From: Chara braunii
Taxonomy: Eukaryota; Streptophyta; Charophyceae; Charales; Characeae
Length of the DNA stretch: 49,410 nt
Direction: 5' to 3'
Assembly: GCA_003427395.1 (NCBI GenBank)
Contig: BFEA01000025.1
Coordinates: 517,109 to 566,518, forward strand
Below are positions 8,174 to 18,081 of the stretch, in pieces (within the stretch, counting starts at the first letter, position 1; every line of letters begins with the position of its first letter). A model generated the notes under the pieces. That model was given only the letters and a program-made list of their open reading frames with translations, had not been told where the DNA came from and did not search any database. Position numbers and translations under genes: made by a program.

Positions 8174-10389
8174 TCACATGCACAACAAACACCGACGTAA
8201 AGCACACATTACAAAGGTGGTATTATGTGCATCACGACCACAGAAAGACCCCACGCATGCAATTGCGAACACACCGCGACGCCGCGACGTTACCCATCCT
8301 GTTCGCGACGCCGACTGTGCTTCTCTNCCCCGCCGCATCCTTGTCCTCGCCGGCTGTTTGTCATCATCATCCTCTGGCAGGCCAGTGCCCAACCATTCCA
8401 ATTTCACGGCCATTGGCGATGGAAGAGTTGTCTCATGGCTGAAAGTGATCCCGCAGTCATCCCAGTATGGGATGTACAGAGGCGGGTCCGCCAATGTCAT
8501 GGCGGGTTTCCCCATCCTCTCCGTCACGACGGTAACTGCCTGAAGGATATGGCGACAAGCATCGAACGACCAATGCATGGCCGCCATTAGTGTCGGCGTC
8601 GCCGTGAGCTGCACGAACAATGACGCATTGAAATGGGAATGCAGATCATCCCCGCTCATCCTCATCAGCCACGTCGACGCCACGAGTAGAAGCCTCATAG
8701 CATCGGCGATGTTCCTTAGCCCGTCGTAGGAGATGCGGCCCGAGTCGATCCCCTCTGCCAGACTGACGACGCTAGTGAAGGCGCCCACCAGGCGCTGCAT
8801 GGTCGCCTCTTGGTAGCATGCCAACTCGCCATCCTCGTATCTGTCCTCGATGTGCGCGTCGACGAACCAAACGGGGAGCTTCATGTCCATCTCCAGTGTG
8901 ATGTGGCAGACGGCGGGGCTGACACCCGTGCACCAGTCGTCTCCAAGCCATATGACGCGGGCGATGTCCGTCGCCAGGTGGTTCAGCACGTACCCGTATG
9001 CGGAGTGGTAGCCCCGTGAGCGACTCGCGGACGTGAAGATCCATCCATGGATGACGCACCAGGTGATGCTCTGCACTTTGATGGCCCTATCTTTCGCCGC
9101 CTTCAGCTGCGATTCGTCGCCGATTTTGTGTTGCAGGATGCTTGAGTGAGGGAGGGTTATACTCCGATGGATCACCAGGTGTTGCATGGTCGCCTCTTGG
9201 TAGCATACCAAGTCGCCGTCCTCGTGTTTGTCCTCGATGTGTGCACCGACGAACCAAACTGGGAGCTTCATGTCCATCTCCAGTGTGATGTGGCAGACAA
9301 CGGGGCTAACACACGTGCACCAGTCGTCTCCAAGCCACATGATGCGGGCGATGTCCGTCGTCACGTGGTTCAGCACATACCCGTATGCGGAGTGGTAGCC
9401 CCGTGAGCGACTCGCGGACTTGACGATCCATCTGTGGATGACGCGCCAGGTGATGCCCTGCACTTTGATGGCCCTACCGTTCGCCGCCTTCAGCTGCGAT
9501 TCGTCGCCGATTTTGTGTTGCGGGATGCTTGAGTGAGGAAGGGCTATACTTCGACGGATCTCGGGCGTGGCGACTCCCCTGGCGATGGCCAGCAAATAAA
9601 GTCGCACTTCCCGGATGAGCTTGAAGAGTCCATTGCCCTCCGTCTCGTTCCAGAACCTCATGTCGCCCACCCACAGCTTCATCGCAGCTTCGATCCCGTC
9701 TCGTGCCGCCCCCCGCCGTTGCCTGTTCACCAAAGGCTCGTCGACGTCGCCTTCCCCAGGGCTCTCCGCGGCTGCTGCAACCGTCCTCGGTCTAAATGAT
9801 CCCACCACGGCACCACCCTGCTCGTCCACCGCGTCTCGTCACTATGTACCCTGACCGCTTCCTTGCACCGCCACCTTCGCGGCCCCTCCCACTGCCGGAA
9901 CTGTTTGGGCACGTGATGTGGCTGGGGGTGATTGCACCCACGCAGATGCCCGTCAGGCGGCGCAGTCACACGTGTCCTCACAACAGTCTCCCTAGCGCGC
10001 GTCGTCTGCGGAGTTGCCTTCACTTGGACCTCCCTCGCCGCTTGACCACCCTCAACATCGATGACGACATCAGCCTTGCAACCCCCCTCCTCGCCGCGGG
10101 GTTGGGGAGCAGTCTGCGTTCGCGGATCATTTATTCCCAGCGCCCCTTGTGCACGCACAGACGCTTGTCTGGCGGCTTTCACTTCAGTTTTGGACACGAA
10201 GTCCTCGTCATCATTGGTGCCCTCGACATCCCTCACCCATTCGTCATCCCTCAAGGCACTTCCCCTCTAAGGTCCCTCTGCAAGATCCTTCTTGTTCTTC
10301 GGTTGATGTCGTCCTTTCTTCACGGCCATAGGCGTCTCCGCTCCGCAACTGTCCCTCTTCTTGCCACGATTACCACCGCGTGACGACAT
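8174..10389 (-). pseudogene. Unrecognised Harbinger-borne ORF with internal duplication
   Basis: The likely start is ATG at 10389-10387 (MSSRGGNRGKKRD). An in-frame TAG lies at 10269-10267, after which the same frame continues (ALRDDEWVRDVEG..) to about 9800. A frameshift then leads into a frame open from 9829 to 8174, about 551 codons. The N-terminal part is basic and low in complexity, ending near PDGHLRGCNHPQPHHVPKQF. The C-terminal part is well ordered (AMKLWVGDMRFWNETEG, ARGVATPEIRRSIALPHSS, MWLGDDWCT, HITLEMDMKLPVWFV) and contains two ~129-residue copies of one block. I know no function for this protein. It sits tail-to-tail with the transposase and in the same direction as the SANT ORF. 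One ambiguous base (8327) lies near the C terminus. The stop and frameshift make it a pseudogene, although the last 551 codons are open. Confidence 0.75.
8786..9559. repeat. 387-bp in-frame tandem duplication
   Basis: Two adjacent blocks (about 8786-9172 and 9173-9559) are roughly 90% alike. For example GGTCGCCTCTTGGTAGCAT starts at 8801 and again at 9188. The period, 387 bp, is exactly 129 codons, so the minus-strand ORF stays open through both copies. Differences are mostly single substitutions. Confidence 0.9.
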
Positions 10390-10890
10390 GGTGAAGACGA
10401 CTGTCAACGATATCGAAAAGTGTCGATGGCGTGAACTACGCAATGGGGTGCCCTGCGTAGGTGACGTGTTCGGGGTAGTGACAATGCTTGAAAGGCCCGG
10501 TTCACACAGCCCAGCAGTGGACAGCACTGATCTGCGGAGTTGCTGAACGAACGTGATGGACGTGGGATGCCATTGCTAGATTCGCGATGCTAGCGGTACA
10601 CGGCGGCCTCGACTATGCGCAGAGATCAGAGGAGTCGTCGTAGAACACACGAACGACAAACGGCTTCCTTCGACGATGCGCGGGAGACGGGTTCCTTTCG
10701 GCGTCCCGGTTGGATTATTGAGTTGTCGTCGTTGAAGACGTGTCTCATCAGATGCGCGGACTAAACTGTTGTTGTTGTAGAACACACAAACGTAAGAGGT
10801 GTCGCCGTGGAAGACGCGGATGACAGACGGGGGACAAGGCCTTGCACGAACTTCAAGGTGTAGATGGTGGAAGATACGCTTGCGGGTGAT

Positions 10891-10976
10891 AGATTAGCGG
10901 AAGGTGGTTTGCTAGCGGCGGCCAGGCAAGGTCGCATAGATTAGCGGAAGGTGGTTTGCTAGCGGCGGCCAGGCAA
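10891..10976. repeat. 39-bp direct repeat, period 47
   Basis: AGATTAGCGGAAGGTGGTTT and the following 19 bp occur identically at 10891-10929 and 10938-10976, separated by 8 bp. Confidence 0.9.
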
Positions 10977-11078
10977 TGGCAGGCGTGTGTGCAAAGGGAC
11001 GACGAATGATGCGGCTACATTGTTGCGCGATGCAAACATCGATGATGGCAGGCGAGTTATCGTGGAGGCCGTTTACGT

Positions 11079-11161
11079 GTGGAGACGACTATGTGCAGGC
11101 GACGACACACGAGGGGGAGGTCTATGCCCGCTACTGTGGAGACGACTATGTGCAGGCGACG
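11079..11161. repeat. 26-bp direct repeat, period 57
   Basis: GTGGAGACGACTATGTGCAG plus six more bases occur at 11079-11104 and 11136-11161 without mismatch. Confidence 0.88.
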
Positions 11162-11713
11162 GCACAGTGTGGACGATCCTGGCGAGGCACTCTATCTATA
11201 TAACCCCATTGCGGGTTGATGGGCGACGACGACACGCGTGAGCACCACCCCTCCATTTCCTTCAACATACATGGGCAGGCGATAGCAACACGTCTGCCGC
11301 GACTGTCGTGTAGCAGGCCATGAGCGTCCACCAGTGTGCATATGCACCCACATCGCAGACCCCAATTGTCGCCTGATCTGCAGTCGTCCACTTTGGCATC
11401 CGTTCGTCATTGCGGAAGACAAACGAACCCCGCAAGGTGGCCCGCGCAAGTGCCATTGTCCACCACCTTACCACACCCCATGCTAGACGCACCCTGCGCG
11501 ACTGCCAGCAAAGACAACCCCAGCCACCATGCCCCCACGAAAACAGGGCATGTACCCGCACACACCCTCTGCGCCCACCCCAAAAACACTCGCATTCGCA
11601 GAGCAACCATGCACCCCCCCCGCCTCCTCCGCAAGTCCCCATCCACCACCCACCCTATTTCATCGAGGTGTCCCTCTCTCCCACCGGCAACATCACTTAC
11701 CGAATATTCCAGG

Positions 11714-11750
<37 letters not shown>
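11714..11750. repeat. (TG)n microsatellite
   Basis: About 18 TG units, a tract that can adopt Z-DNA. Confidence 0.95.
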
Positions 11751-11751
<1 letters not shown>

Positions 11752-12082
11752 CCGAATAGCACTGTTGTCTTTAGTGAAAGGCCGAATAACAAATAATATT
11801 AATGACCAAATATAGTAGACGACATGTACTGCAAAACGTGTCAGCTACGTTGGAAGCATGAATGTTCGCTTCCGCCTCTTGTGAAAGTTGCGGACATCCA
11901 TACTCCAATAGGAGGACAGCATTGAAGACCACACCTTTGTGCGTCAAGAGGCATTTATGACAGCATGCATTTTCCCTCCCGGCGATTCAACACCTTTATG
12001 CGGCATCCATGCACGAGCAGCACGACCTTATCATTCCCTTTATACCTTTATGTGCCAGAAAATGCCATCACCGAAATGCCAT

Positions 12083-13582
12083 TCATGATTCAATTGGTTG
12101 TTGTCTCTGCACCTCCACCTCCGCTTCCATGGCTTCGCATTGTCGAAGTTGAATGGAACACTGCCTCTTGCTAGCGCTCTCCATCATAGTTGCCATTAGT
12201 GTCCCGTGCTTCTCCATGCACTCCGTGAGAGATTCGAAAGTTTGCTTCCTAACGTTCTTCCTCTTCCCGCAACCGCCAGTGTTGCCCGTCGCTGGTGAAG
12301 ACCCTTTCGTGGAGCTCTCGTCTTCGTCGTTGCCGTCGGCACCCGCATCCCCATCGCCGACAGATTGAAGGTCGCCTGAAAACCCGGACGGCAGCTGCAC
12401 ACCACGGGAACCGCCTGTGTCGGCTACATTCTTCGGGTGTATGGTGCGACTCTTCACGGTGGAACCCTTGATCTCCTCATACACGGCCCGATCCATGGTG
12501 AAATTGAAGCCTTGAGCAGACCTCTCCTTCCCCGTCAATTGAAAGAAGTCATGTTTCCCGGACTCCCCTTGGAACAGGTGCACCTTCTTGAACTATTGCA
12601 TCAAGTTGTCCCATTTCTTCCTGCACTTTTCGGTTGTCCTCTCCATGCCAACCTTCTTCAACCTTTCTTGAACATCCGCCCACTTCCATTCCCTCGGCTT
12701 AATGCGAGCGTATGTCTGGCCCATCCCTTGCAGATGCGCATCGTGGTCCCGCTTCGTCCTGATGAGGGCGACCATGTGGTCGAATGACCAAAAGTTTTGC
12801 TTGGCCTCGCCCTCGACGTCGCCTTCCCCCTCGCTCCTTGCAGCCGCCCCCTTTTTCCCCCGTCGCGCTGTCGACGCAGAACCCTTGCTTATCCTACACC
12901 GACCACCCATGGTTTTCTGTCAGATCTGCCGAACGCCGCCCGTCTCCTTGTCCTGCCGTTCGTCGTCCTCGGCGGTGTCGTCGTAATCGTCGGCGTCCAC
13001 TACCGCCGGCTCCTTCTTTGTCATCACCTTCCGCACGCGCAGTCGCTGCACCCACGGCGTTATGGACACCTCACGTTCTCGGCGCACTTGCTGCTGATGT
13101 TCCGCCCACACCTTCCTCCCGACCCACTCACCAAGACCGCTCGAGAAATCTTCGTCGGTCGGCACACAGGCAGCCGTGCAGCCCCCCTTGCTTCCACCCC
13201 CCGACAACGGCGATGGTGGCTGCATCCAGTTCGGACGACTGGCAGCAGCACGTGGCACTGATGACGCCGGCGACTGCTCTCTCAGACGCTCCCTTGTCTT
13301 CTTTGCTGCCACCCACTCTCCGCTCGGAGCCTTTGCTGATCGGCCAACTGCTGTCACTTGCCCCGCGTCGTCGTCGGGATGGGGGTTGACGAGGACAGTA
13401 TGCGTGGCTGCCGATGAGCTCCCGCTACACAGCCCGAACGAAAGGTTCACGCGGGCTGCATTGTCGCTTCTGCGCATGCCGTCTTTCAGTACTTCGGTGG
13501 AAGACTGTTGAGACGTCGTCGCACGATTCCCATACAACTGGTTCCCCACATACTCCTGGCTGGAGCCGCTTCCCAGTGCCAT
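12083..13582 (-). pseudogene. Harbinger ORF1: Myb/SANT (trihelix-like) DNA-binding protein
   Basis: A single minus-strand frame of about 499 codons starts at ATG 13582 (MALGSGSSQEYVGNQLYG) and stops at 12083. It is interrupted by an in-frame TGA (after RQI, 12922-12920) and an in-frame TAG (after DNLMQ, 12595-12593). The N-terminal ~220 residues are charged and low in complexity. Residues about 260-350 form the SANT/trihelix-like domain: WSFDHMVALI, then WKWADVQERLKKVG, RTTEKCRKKWDNLM and, beyond the TAG, FKKV..GKHDFFQL. The conserved aromatic spacing and the CRKKWDNL motif are the basis for the call. The C-terminal region is acidic, ending in a Q/E-rich stretch. In PIF/Harbinger elements such a protein binds the ends or carries the transposase into the nucleus. 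Two stops make this copy inactive unless read through. Confidence 0.85.
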
Positions 13583-13589
13583 GGTACGT

Positions 13590-14491
13590 GACCGTGCTTC
13601 CTCGCCTCCTCATCTGACGTGTTTGGCAGAGGTTGTTCGTGCAGTGGCAGGTGCGTGTATGCAGACAAGTCGTACGGCCTTGCACTGCATGTCGAAACGC
13701 TGCGCGGCCTGTTGCTTGCGAATCGGTCCATTGGAGTCCTGTTCTTCGTCTGTCGCCCTTCCATGATGACGCCCTTCGTCGCTGAACGCCTCTTGTGCGT
13801 GCATCCAGGTAGGCTACCGAGGATGCACACATGGAAGACGACGGCACGGAGAAGTGTGACCAACACCAGGAACAGCAGCGGTAGTCGTCGGAAGACGTCG
13901 GCCATGAATGACATGTGGGGAAGGGCGGTAACTGCACGATGCCAGTGCAGCTCCAGCAAACGGCGACGACACGAGGGCAGGAAACGGCGACGAGAAGAGG
14001 GCAGCAAACGGCAGACTGGACAATCCGACAAACACCGCCGTCATGCCTCGCGTCGTGTAGCTGGGAATAGAAATTTCGGCGGCCTCAAATATTCGAATTT
14101 TTCATCCGTTGGGCCGCTTTCCGTTTGGCGGCACGCACTTCGAGGGAGAACGGCGGTGGACGACGTGCATGGGGGTCGGCAGGCCACCAACGGTTGCCGT
14201 CGGGGTACGGTTCCTGGAGGCCGAACGTTGAAGACCGATGATGTCCGTGCGCCGCCCGATAGGAACTCCAACGGACCAACCGACGATAATTTCCTGCCGA
14301 CGACGGGAACCCTTGCCGATTCTTCACCTCCAAGGGACCTCGGGAGGTACCTTGGGGGAGGCCACAAAATCCCCGAGGATGGCCCGAGGAAATGTTTTCA
14401 CTTTTTTTTTCGATCTTTTTCCCAGAGGACAGGTGGAACGAAGATATCCTCGGGGAATTTACGCACCCGAGGAGTGTCTAACGAGCGCCCC
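13590..14491. other. Right non-coding arm of the Harbinger element
   Basis: Upstream region of the SANT ORF followed by the subterminal region, with repeated CCTCGGG/CCGAGG motifs that mirror the left arm (5360-5460). A plus-strand 337-codon ORF (13619-14632) overlaps it. Its first half is antisense to the upstream region, it reads across the transposon end, and it has no recognisable domain. Confidence 0.55.
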
Positions 14492-14535
14492 ATATTCACA
14501 TTGGAGAGCACTCAAAGCATACTCACACTCGGCCA

Positions 14536-14636
14536 TCATAATCTCAGAATCGCAAAATCAGTGGCCAGATCGAGTCCTCCTGTCCTGAAAGAAGGACTCA
14601 ATCTGGATGATGCTGATTTTGTGATTCTGTGATGAT
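14536..14636. repeat. ~100-nt imperfect hairpin
   Basis: Arms pair as AGAATC/GATTCT, CAAAATCAG/CTGATTTTG, CCAGAT/ATCTGG and GAGTCCT/AGGACTC, with small bulges and a short terminal loop around 14585. The size and mismatch pattern fit a small MITE or a microRNA-like foldback. It lies 45 bp outside the right end of the Harbinger element. Confidence 0.75.
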
Positions 14637-14705
14637 AAGGGGCTGCGTTCAGACAGACACGCAAGCAGCAAATTGAGTCAGTAAGTAATGCTGGAATGAA
14701 TGAAC

Positions 14706-15033
14706 GAATGAATGCATAAAGGTACTACAGTCCAGGTGCATCGCACAGTGGCCAGGATACTGCACTGGCCACCCATCCCAAAAGTTCCACGAACAGAGTG
14801 ACCTGTTTCTGGACCAATGGTCCAGGACCAGTCGTTGGTCCAGGAACAGCTGTTGGTCCAGGAGCAGCTGAATGAATGCATAAAGGCACTACAGTCCAGG
14901 TGCATGGCATGGTGGATAGGATACTGCACTGGCCACCCGTCCCAAAAGTTCCAGGAACCGAGTGGCCTGTTGCTGGATCAATGGACCAGTTGTTGGTCCA
15001 GGAACAGCTGTTGGTCCAGGAACAAGCTGGGAG
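14706..15033. repeat. 164-bp tandem duplication with 18-bp subrepeats
   Basis: GAATGAATGCATAAAGG starts at 14706 and again at 14870, and the following ~160 bp agree with scattered differences. Each copy ends in one or two 18-bp units GTTGGTCCAGGAACAGCT. The plus frame through it encodes repeated LVQEQL, but nothing else supports a gene. Confidence 0.88.
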
Positions 15034-15329
15034 GTTGCTGGCTGGGCCTGTTAGTCAGACGTGTGACATCAGGATAGTTCCAGGCAAGGTGCAGCATACT
15101 ACTGTCTTCTCCCGAGCACAACGGAGTTCGCTCATTTTGGCTGCACCAGATGGCTTGTATACATTCATTTTCAGGGTGTGTTGTGTTCGGGGAAATACGG
15201 TAGTTAGCGTGGCAGGGGAGAAGATGTCAGTGGTGCTGGCTGACCAGTGAATGCGCACAATTACATTGTAAGTTTTTTTTTTTTTGACGCAACACATGTA
15301 AGGCGAGTTGTTGTGTGCAGATGCTGCCC
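15034..15329. other. Unassigned sequence
   Basis: No gene or repeat is recognised in this short interval. Confidence 0.4.
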
Positions 15330-15607
15330 ACTTCTCTCTCCGATAATCGCAAGCGAATTTGAAACTTAACTTCTGCTGTGCACTGAGCTGCGTTCCTCTC
15401 CTCCAAACACTTTTTTTGTTGGATGGGTTCTATCATGTGTATGACCTTTCTACCTTTCTATCGCAGGAGCTGACTTCCAGATGATGATGCTGTCGCTCTC
15501 CTCTCCCCGATAACGGGAACGCAAATTTGAAATTTGAAACTTATGTTGTGCACTGAACTGGGTTGCTCTCCGCCGAACATTTTTTGTTGGATGCGTTCTA
15601 TGGCAGG
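15330..15607. repeat. ~110-bp direct repeat
   Basis: Two related segments (15330-15437 and 15491-15607) share, in order, CTCTCC(C)CGATAA, GCAAATTTGAAA-like, TGTGCACTGA, CTGxGTTxCTCTCC and TTTTTTGTTGGATG.GTTCTAT. They are diverged, so the duplication is old. Confidence 0.7.
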
Positions 15608-15865
15608 ACTACGGAGTTTATTTCACAACGCCGACAATGGGAGAGTTTGCAAATGGTTGCGCATGTGGGAGCAGGGTGTGTAGAGGCAAACGGGAGTCGA
15701 TGGTGGTCTACAACGTGGAAAACGTCTGGCAAAGGGAGATTAAGCAAAAGGAACAAACCTTGTCATAGGGCGTAACGAAAATGTGTACACACAGAATGTC
15801 CAAGCAGGAAAAAGACGACCTGCCATTTCGTTACAACTTGTTTAACGAAAGTGTTTGTAGTCGAA

Positions 15866-15964
15866 TCCGTTAAGATTGGAATGATAGTACAATAGAGAGA
15901 GAAAGATTAGCAAGGCCCCTGTTTGCAAGGATGACACAAATCAATCGAGAAACGGTCCTTTTTT
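15866..15964 (+). pseudogene. U6 snRNA-like sequence
   Basis: Blocks of U6 appear in order: AAGATTAGCA, GGCCCCTG, GCAAGGATGACAC, AATCGAGAAA and GGTCC, followed by TTTTTT, which would serve as a Pol III terminator. The upstream part (GATTGGAATGATA) matches the usual ATTGGAACGATA. The ACAGAGA box that pairs with the 5' splice site is disrupted: several bases are inserted and it reads ACAATAGAGAGAGAAAG. The 5' stem-loop (GTCCCTTCGGGGAC) is missing. No upstream sequence element or TATA box is seen. It is therefore a pseudogene, and U6atac fits less well. Confidence 0.85.
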
Positions 15965-16056
15965 GTGTCTGTGGATAGGGGGAAATATTAAATATGATTT
16001 TTTTTTAAAGATTTTTGCTGTGTTTTACTGAGTTTTTCATCACTTCGGTTGTGGCT

Positions 16057-16113
16057 TTGGGAGGGTGATGTATGCTGTCGACATCACCCTCCCAAGAAAC
16101 AAAGAAAGTCGCG

Positions 16114-16156
<43 letters not shown>
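16057..16156. repeat. 15-bp perfect hairpin followed by poly(A)
   Basis: TTGGGAGGGTGATGT (16057-16071) pairs perfectly with ACATCACCCTCCCAA (16081-16095) across a 9-nt loop. About 18 bp later comes a run of 43 A residues (16114-16156). The hairpin-then-A-tail layout may be the 3' end of a short retroelement (inference). Confidence 0.8.
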
Positions 16157-16157
<1 letters not shown>

Positions 16158-16265
16158 AGCAAAGACCTTTAAGACCTTCCACTTTCAAGTAGAAATAATT
16201 TCGTGAAACGAAAAAATAATGTCGGTTTTAACGATCCCTCACTAGGGGTTAGAAGCCTGGGTACG

Positions 16266-16269
<4 letters not shown>

Positions 16270-16304
<35 letters not shown>
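16270..16304. repeat. (GA)n microsatellite
   Basis: About 17 GA units. Confidence 0.95.
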
Positions 16305-16306
<2 letters not shown>

Positions 16307-17228
16307 CTCCTTTGCTCGACCGGTCGTTGTTTCTACTTTGCTGTCATAGGTCAGCCTTCTTTCTTAGTCGTTCATCTGAATCAGCATTGTGTCTCTATTG
16401 CTTACATCCCAATGAGGATGAAATGGGCAAACACCTTGATCAAAGAATACGTGGTTCAGAAGTTGGTTATTTATATAACGACATGTCCAAGGTCATCCTA
16501 TAAAGCTGCGATGCCGTTCTTTTGATGCATCGGTTAATCCCTTACGTCAGATGTACTCTTTTATCTATGAGCCTGGGAAATGAGGAACACTCAGGTGATG
16601 TACTGTATATGCACAAGGGAAGGAGGGAGAAGGCAGGCAGTTTATCTGTATATGCACAAGGGAGGGAGGGAGAAGGCAGGCAGTTTATGAACTTCCCATG
16701 GAATGGTGTTGTCGAAAGCCGGTGTTTGGATTGCATTGGCTTTTAGTGATGCCAAAATTATGCTGTTTCTCGCACGCAGGGCGCACCTCTACTTCCTTTT
16801 CACCAGTTGGTTACTGCACCATGTCAAGAGTACACATATACTGGCAGGGTGCACCTCTACTGCCTTTTCTTTTTTTCCTTTTTTTTTTCTTGTTTTTTTT
16901 TGCCTTTTCAAGAGAGAGTTACTGCAGAGTAGCTACCGTTGTTATTCATTGCCTGTATGCGCACACATTTGTCTATATGCCCATACGCATTGTCTATATA
17001 CGGCGCATACATTGTGTATATATGCATAGTACATCCTGTACAGTGTACACAGATTGTCACAGTAGTTGCCGTGCGATTAGGTGAATTGACGACAGCAATG
17101 TAACCTATGTATTATGTACATATATAGAAGATGCCGTAATCGCCCTGCAATTAGCAGCAATTTAGCAGCAGCTGTAGGACACCAAGTGGCACTTCAGCCA
17201 AAGAAATCACAGATCGGGTTTTGCCGAC
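16305..17228. other. Unassigned sequence with a 43-bp tandem repeat
   Basis: Two adjacent 43-bp units starting TGTATATGCACAAGGGA (16604-16646 and 16647-16688) differ by about one base. The rest has T-rich tracts (16866-16905) and short ORFs without domains. Confidence 0.6.
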
Positions 17229-17623
17229 TTTCTGAAATGCGCAGTAAAGTAACATCAGCAACAGTAACTCGCACTTCCTGAAGCAAACATCAGTAACAGT
17301 AACTTGTACTTTCTGATGCAAACATTTGTAACAGTAACTTGTACTTTCTGATGCAAATATTTGTAACAGTAACTTGTAATTTCTGATGCAAATATTTGTA
17401 ACAGTAACTTGTAATTTACTAATTTCTGAAGCAAATGGTTAACGAATGGTTAATAACAGTGACTGTTATTGACCATATATATATCAACCGTTTTCTTCAG
17501 AAAGTACAAGTACTAACTGTTACAAATGTTTTCTTCAGAAAGTGCAAGTTACTGTTACAAACGTCTGCTTCAGGAAGTGCGAGTTACTGTTGCTGATGTT
17601 ACTTTACTGCGCATTTTCAGAAA
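17229..17623. mobile_element. Foldback element with 47-bp perfect inverted repeats
   Basis: The segment 17239-17285 (GCGCAGTAAAGTAACATCAG...) is the exact reverse complement of 17566-17612, and the pairing continues outward as TTTCTGAAAT/ATTTTCAGAAA. Inside the left arm a ~37-bp unit with CAGTAACTTGTA and TTTCTGATGCAAA is repeated about five times; the right arm carries two matching units. The centre is AACGAATGGTTAATAACAGT followed by an A/T-rich stretch. The transcript would fold into a long hairpin. No target-site duplication is obvious. Confidence 0.9.
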
Positions 17624-18039
17624 ATACTACTAAATAGTAGTTTACCGTTAAGTTACTGGAAAATCCTCAGAGTCTGTGGAATTCGTGCTACTGTCTGAAC
17701 TCTTGGTCACTGAGTTGAGTTACACTATGGGAAGCTCAGTGCTGTATACCTTACTGGAAGTTACTGTCACTGTAAAAGTGCTTCAGGGTAGTCCGGAAGT
17801 TAAGTTACCGTGCTTTGGCCGTTGGACCGTACATGTGTGGCCATGAGGCTAGGTCAGTTCATTTCTCTCTTCCATCTGAAAATGTTTGACGACAAAGTTT
17901 GGGTAAGGTTGTGTCAACCTCTGTACAGTGATTGCAGAGGAGTTGTAAGGGATGATTATGTACAGTCAAGTTTTCTAAGGGTTCCTTAGAAGTGACTGAT
18001 TTGATCAATTGAGGGGTGTGCAAACATTAAGACGTAGGG

Positions 18040-18081
<42 letters not shown>

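Larger units (their letters stand above)
10390..12082. other. Harbinger internal non-coding region with tandem repeats
   Basis: Lies between the two minus-strand ORFs of the element. It holds two short duplications (listed separately) and a (TG)n tract. Plus-strand ORFs at 11336-11815 and 11410-11796 run through the TG tract and are proline/threonine-rich by composition only. It would contain the upstream region of the 8174-10389 gene. Confidence 0.5.
5343..14491. mobile_element. PIF/Harbinger DNA transposon, full length, inactive
   Basis: The left end reads GGG(TC)TCGTTAGACACTCC from 5343. The right end at about 14470-14491, read on the minus strand, is GGGGCGCTCGTTAGACACTCC. They share the block CTCGTTAGACACTCC. 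Both ends abut ATA (5340-5342 and 14492-14494), consistent with the 3-bp duplications of the superfamily, although TWA is more usual. Subterminal sequence on both sides is rich in CCTCGGG/CCGAGG. Inside are a transposase pseudogene (plus, 6255-7306), an unrecognised ORF (minus, 8174-10389) and a Myb/SANT ORF (minus, 12083-13582). Transposase plus SANT ORF between matching TIRs is the classic Harbinger organisation. All genes are broken. Confidence 0.88.

Noticed and set aside
8131-8590. Plus-strand ORFs opposite the unknown Harbinger ORF (also 8810-9019 and 9146-9406)
   Set aside because: Antisense shadows; the minus strand has the longer, protein-like frame.
11190-11204. TATA box (CTATATAACC)
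   Set aside because: A good match, but no gene starts downstream on either strand at a sensible distance; I do not call a promoter.
11336-11815. Plus-strand Pro/Thr-rich ORFs of 128-159 codons
   Set aside because: They run through a (TG)n tract in the transposon's non-coding middle and show no domain.
13619-14632. 337-codon plus-strand ORF
   Set aside because: It crosses the right end of the Harbinger element into unrelated flank, and has no recognisable domain; chance reading frame.
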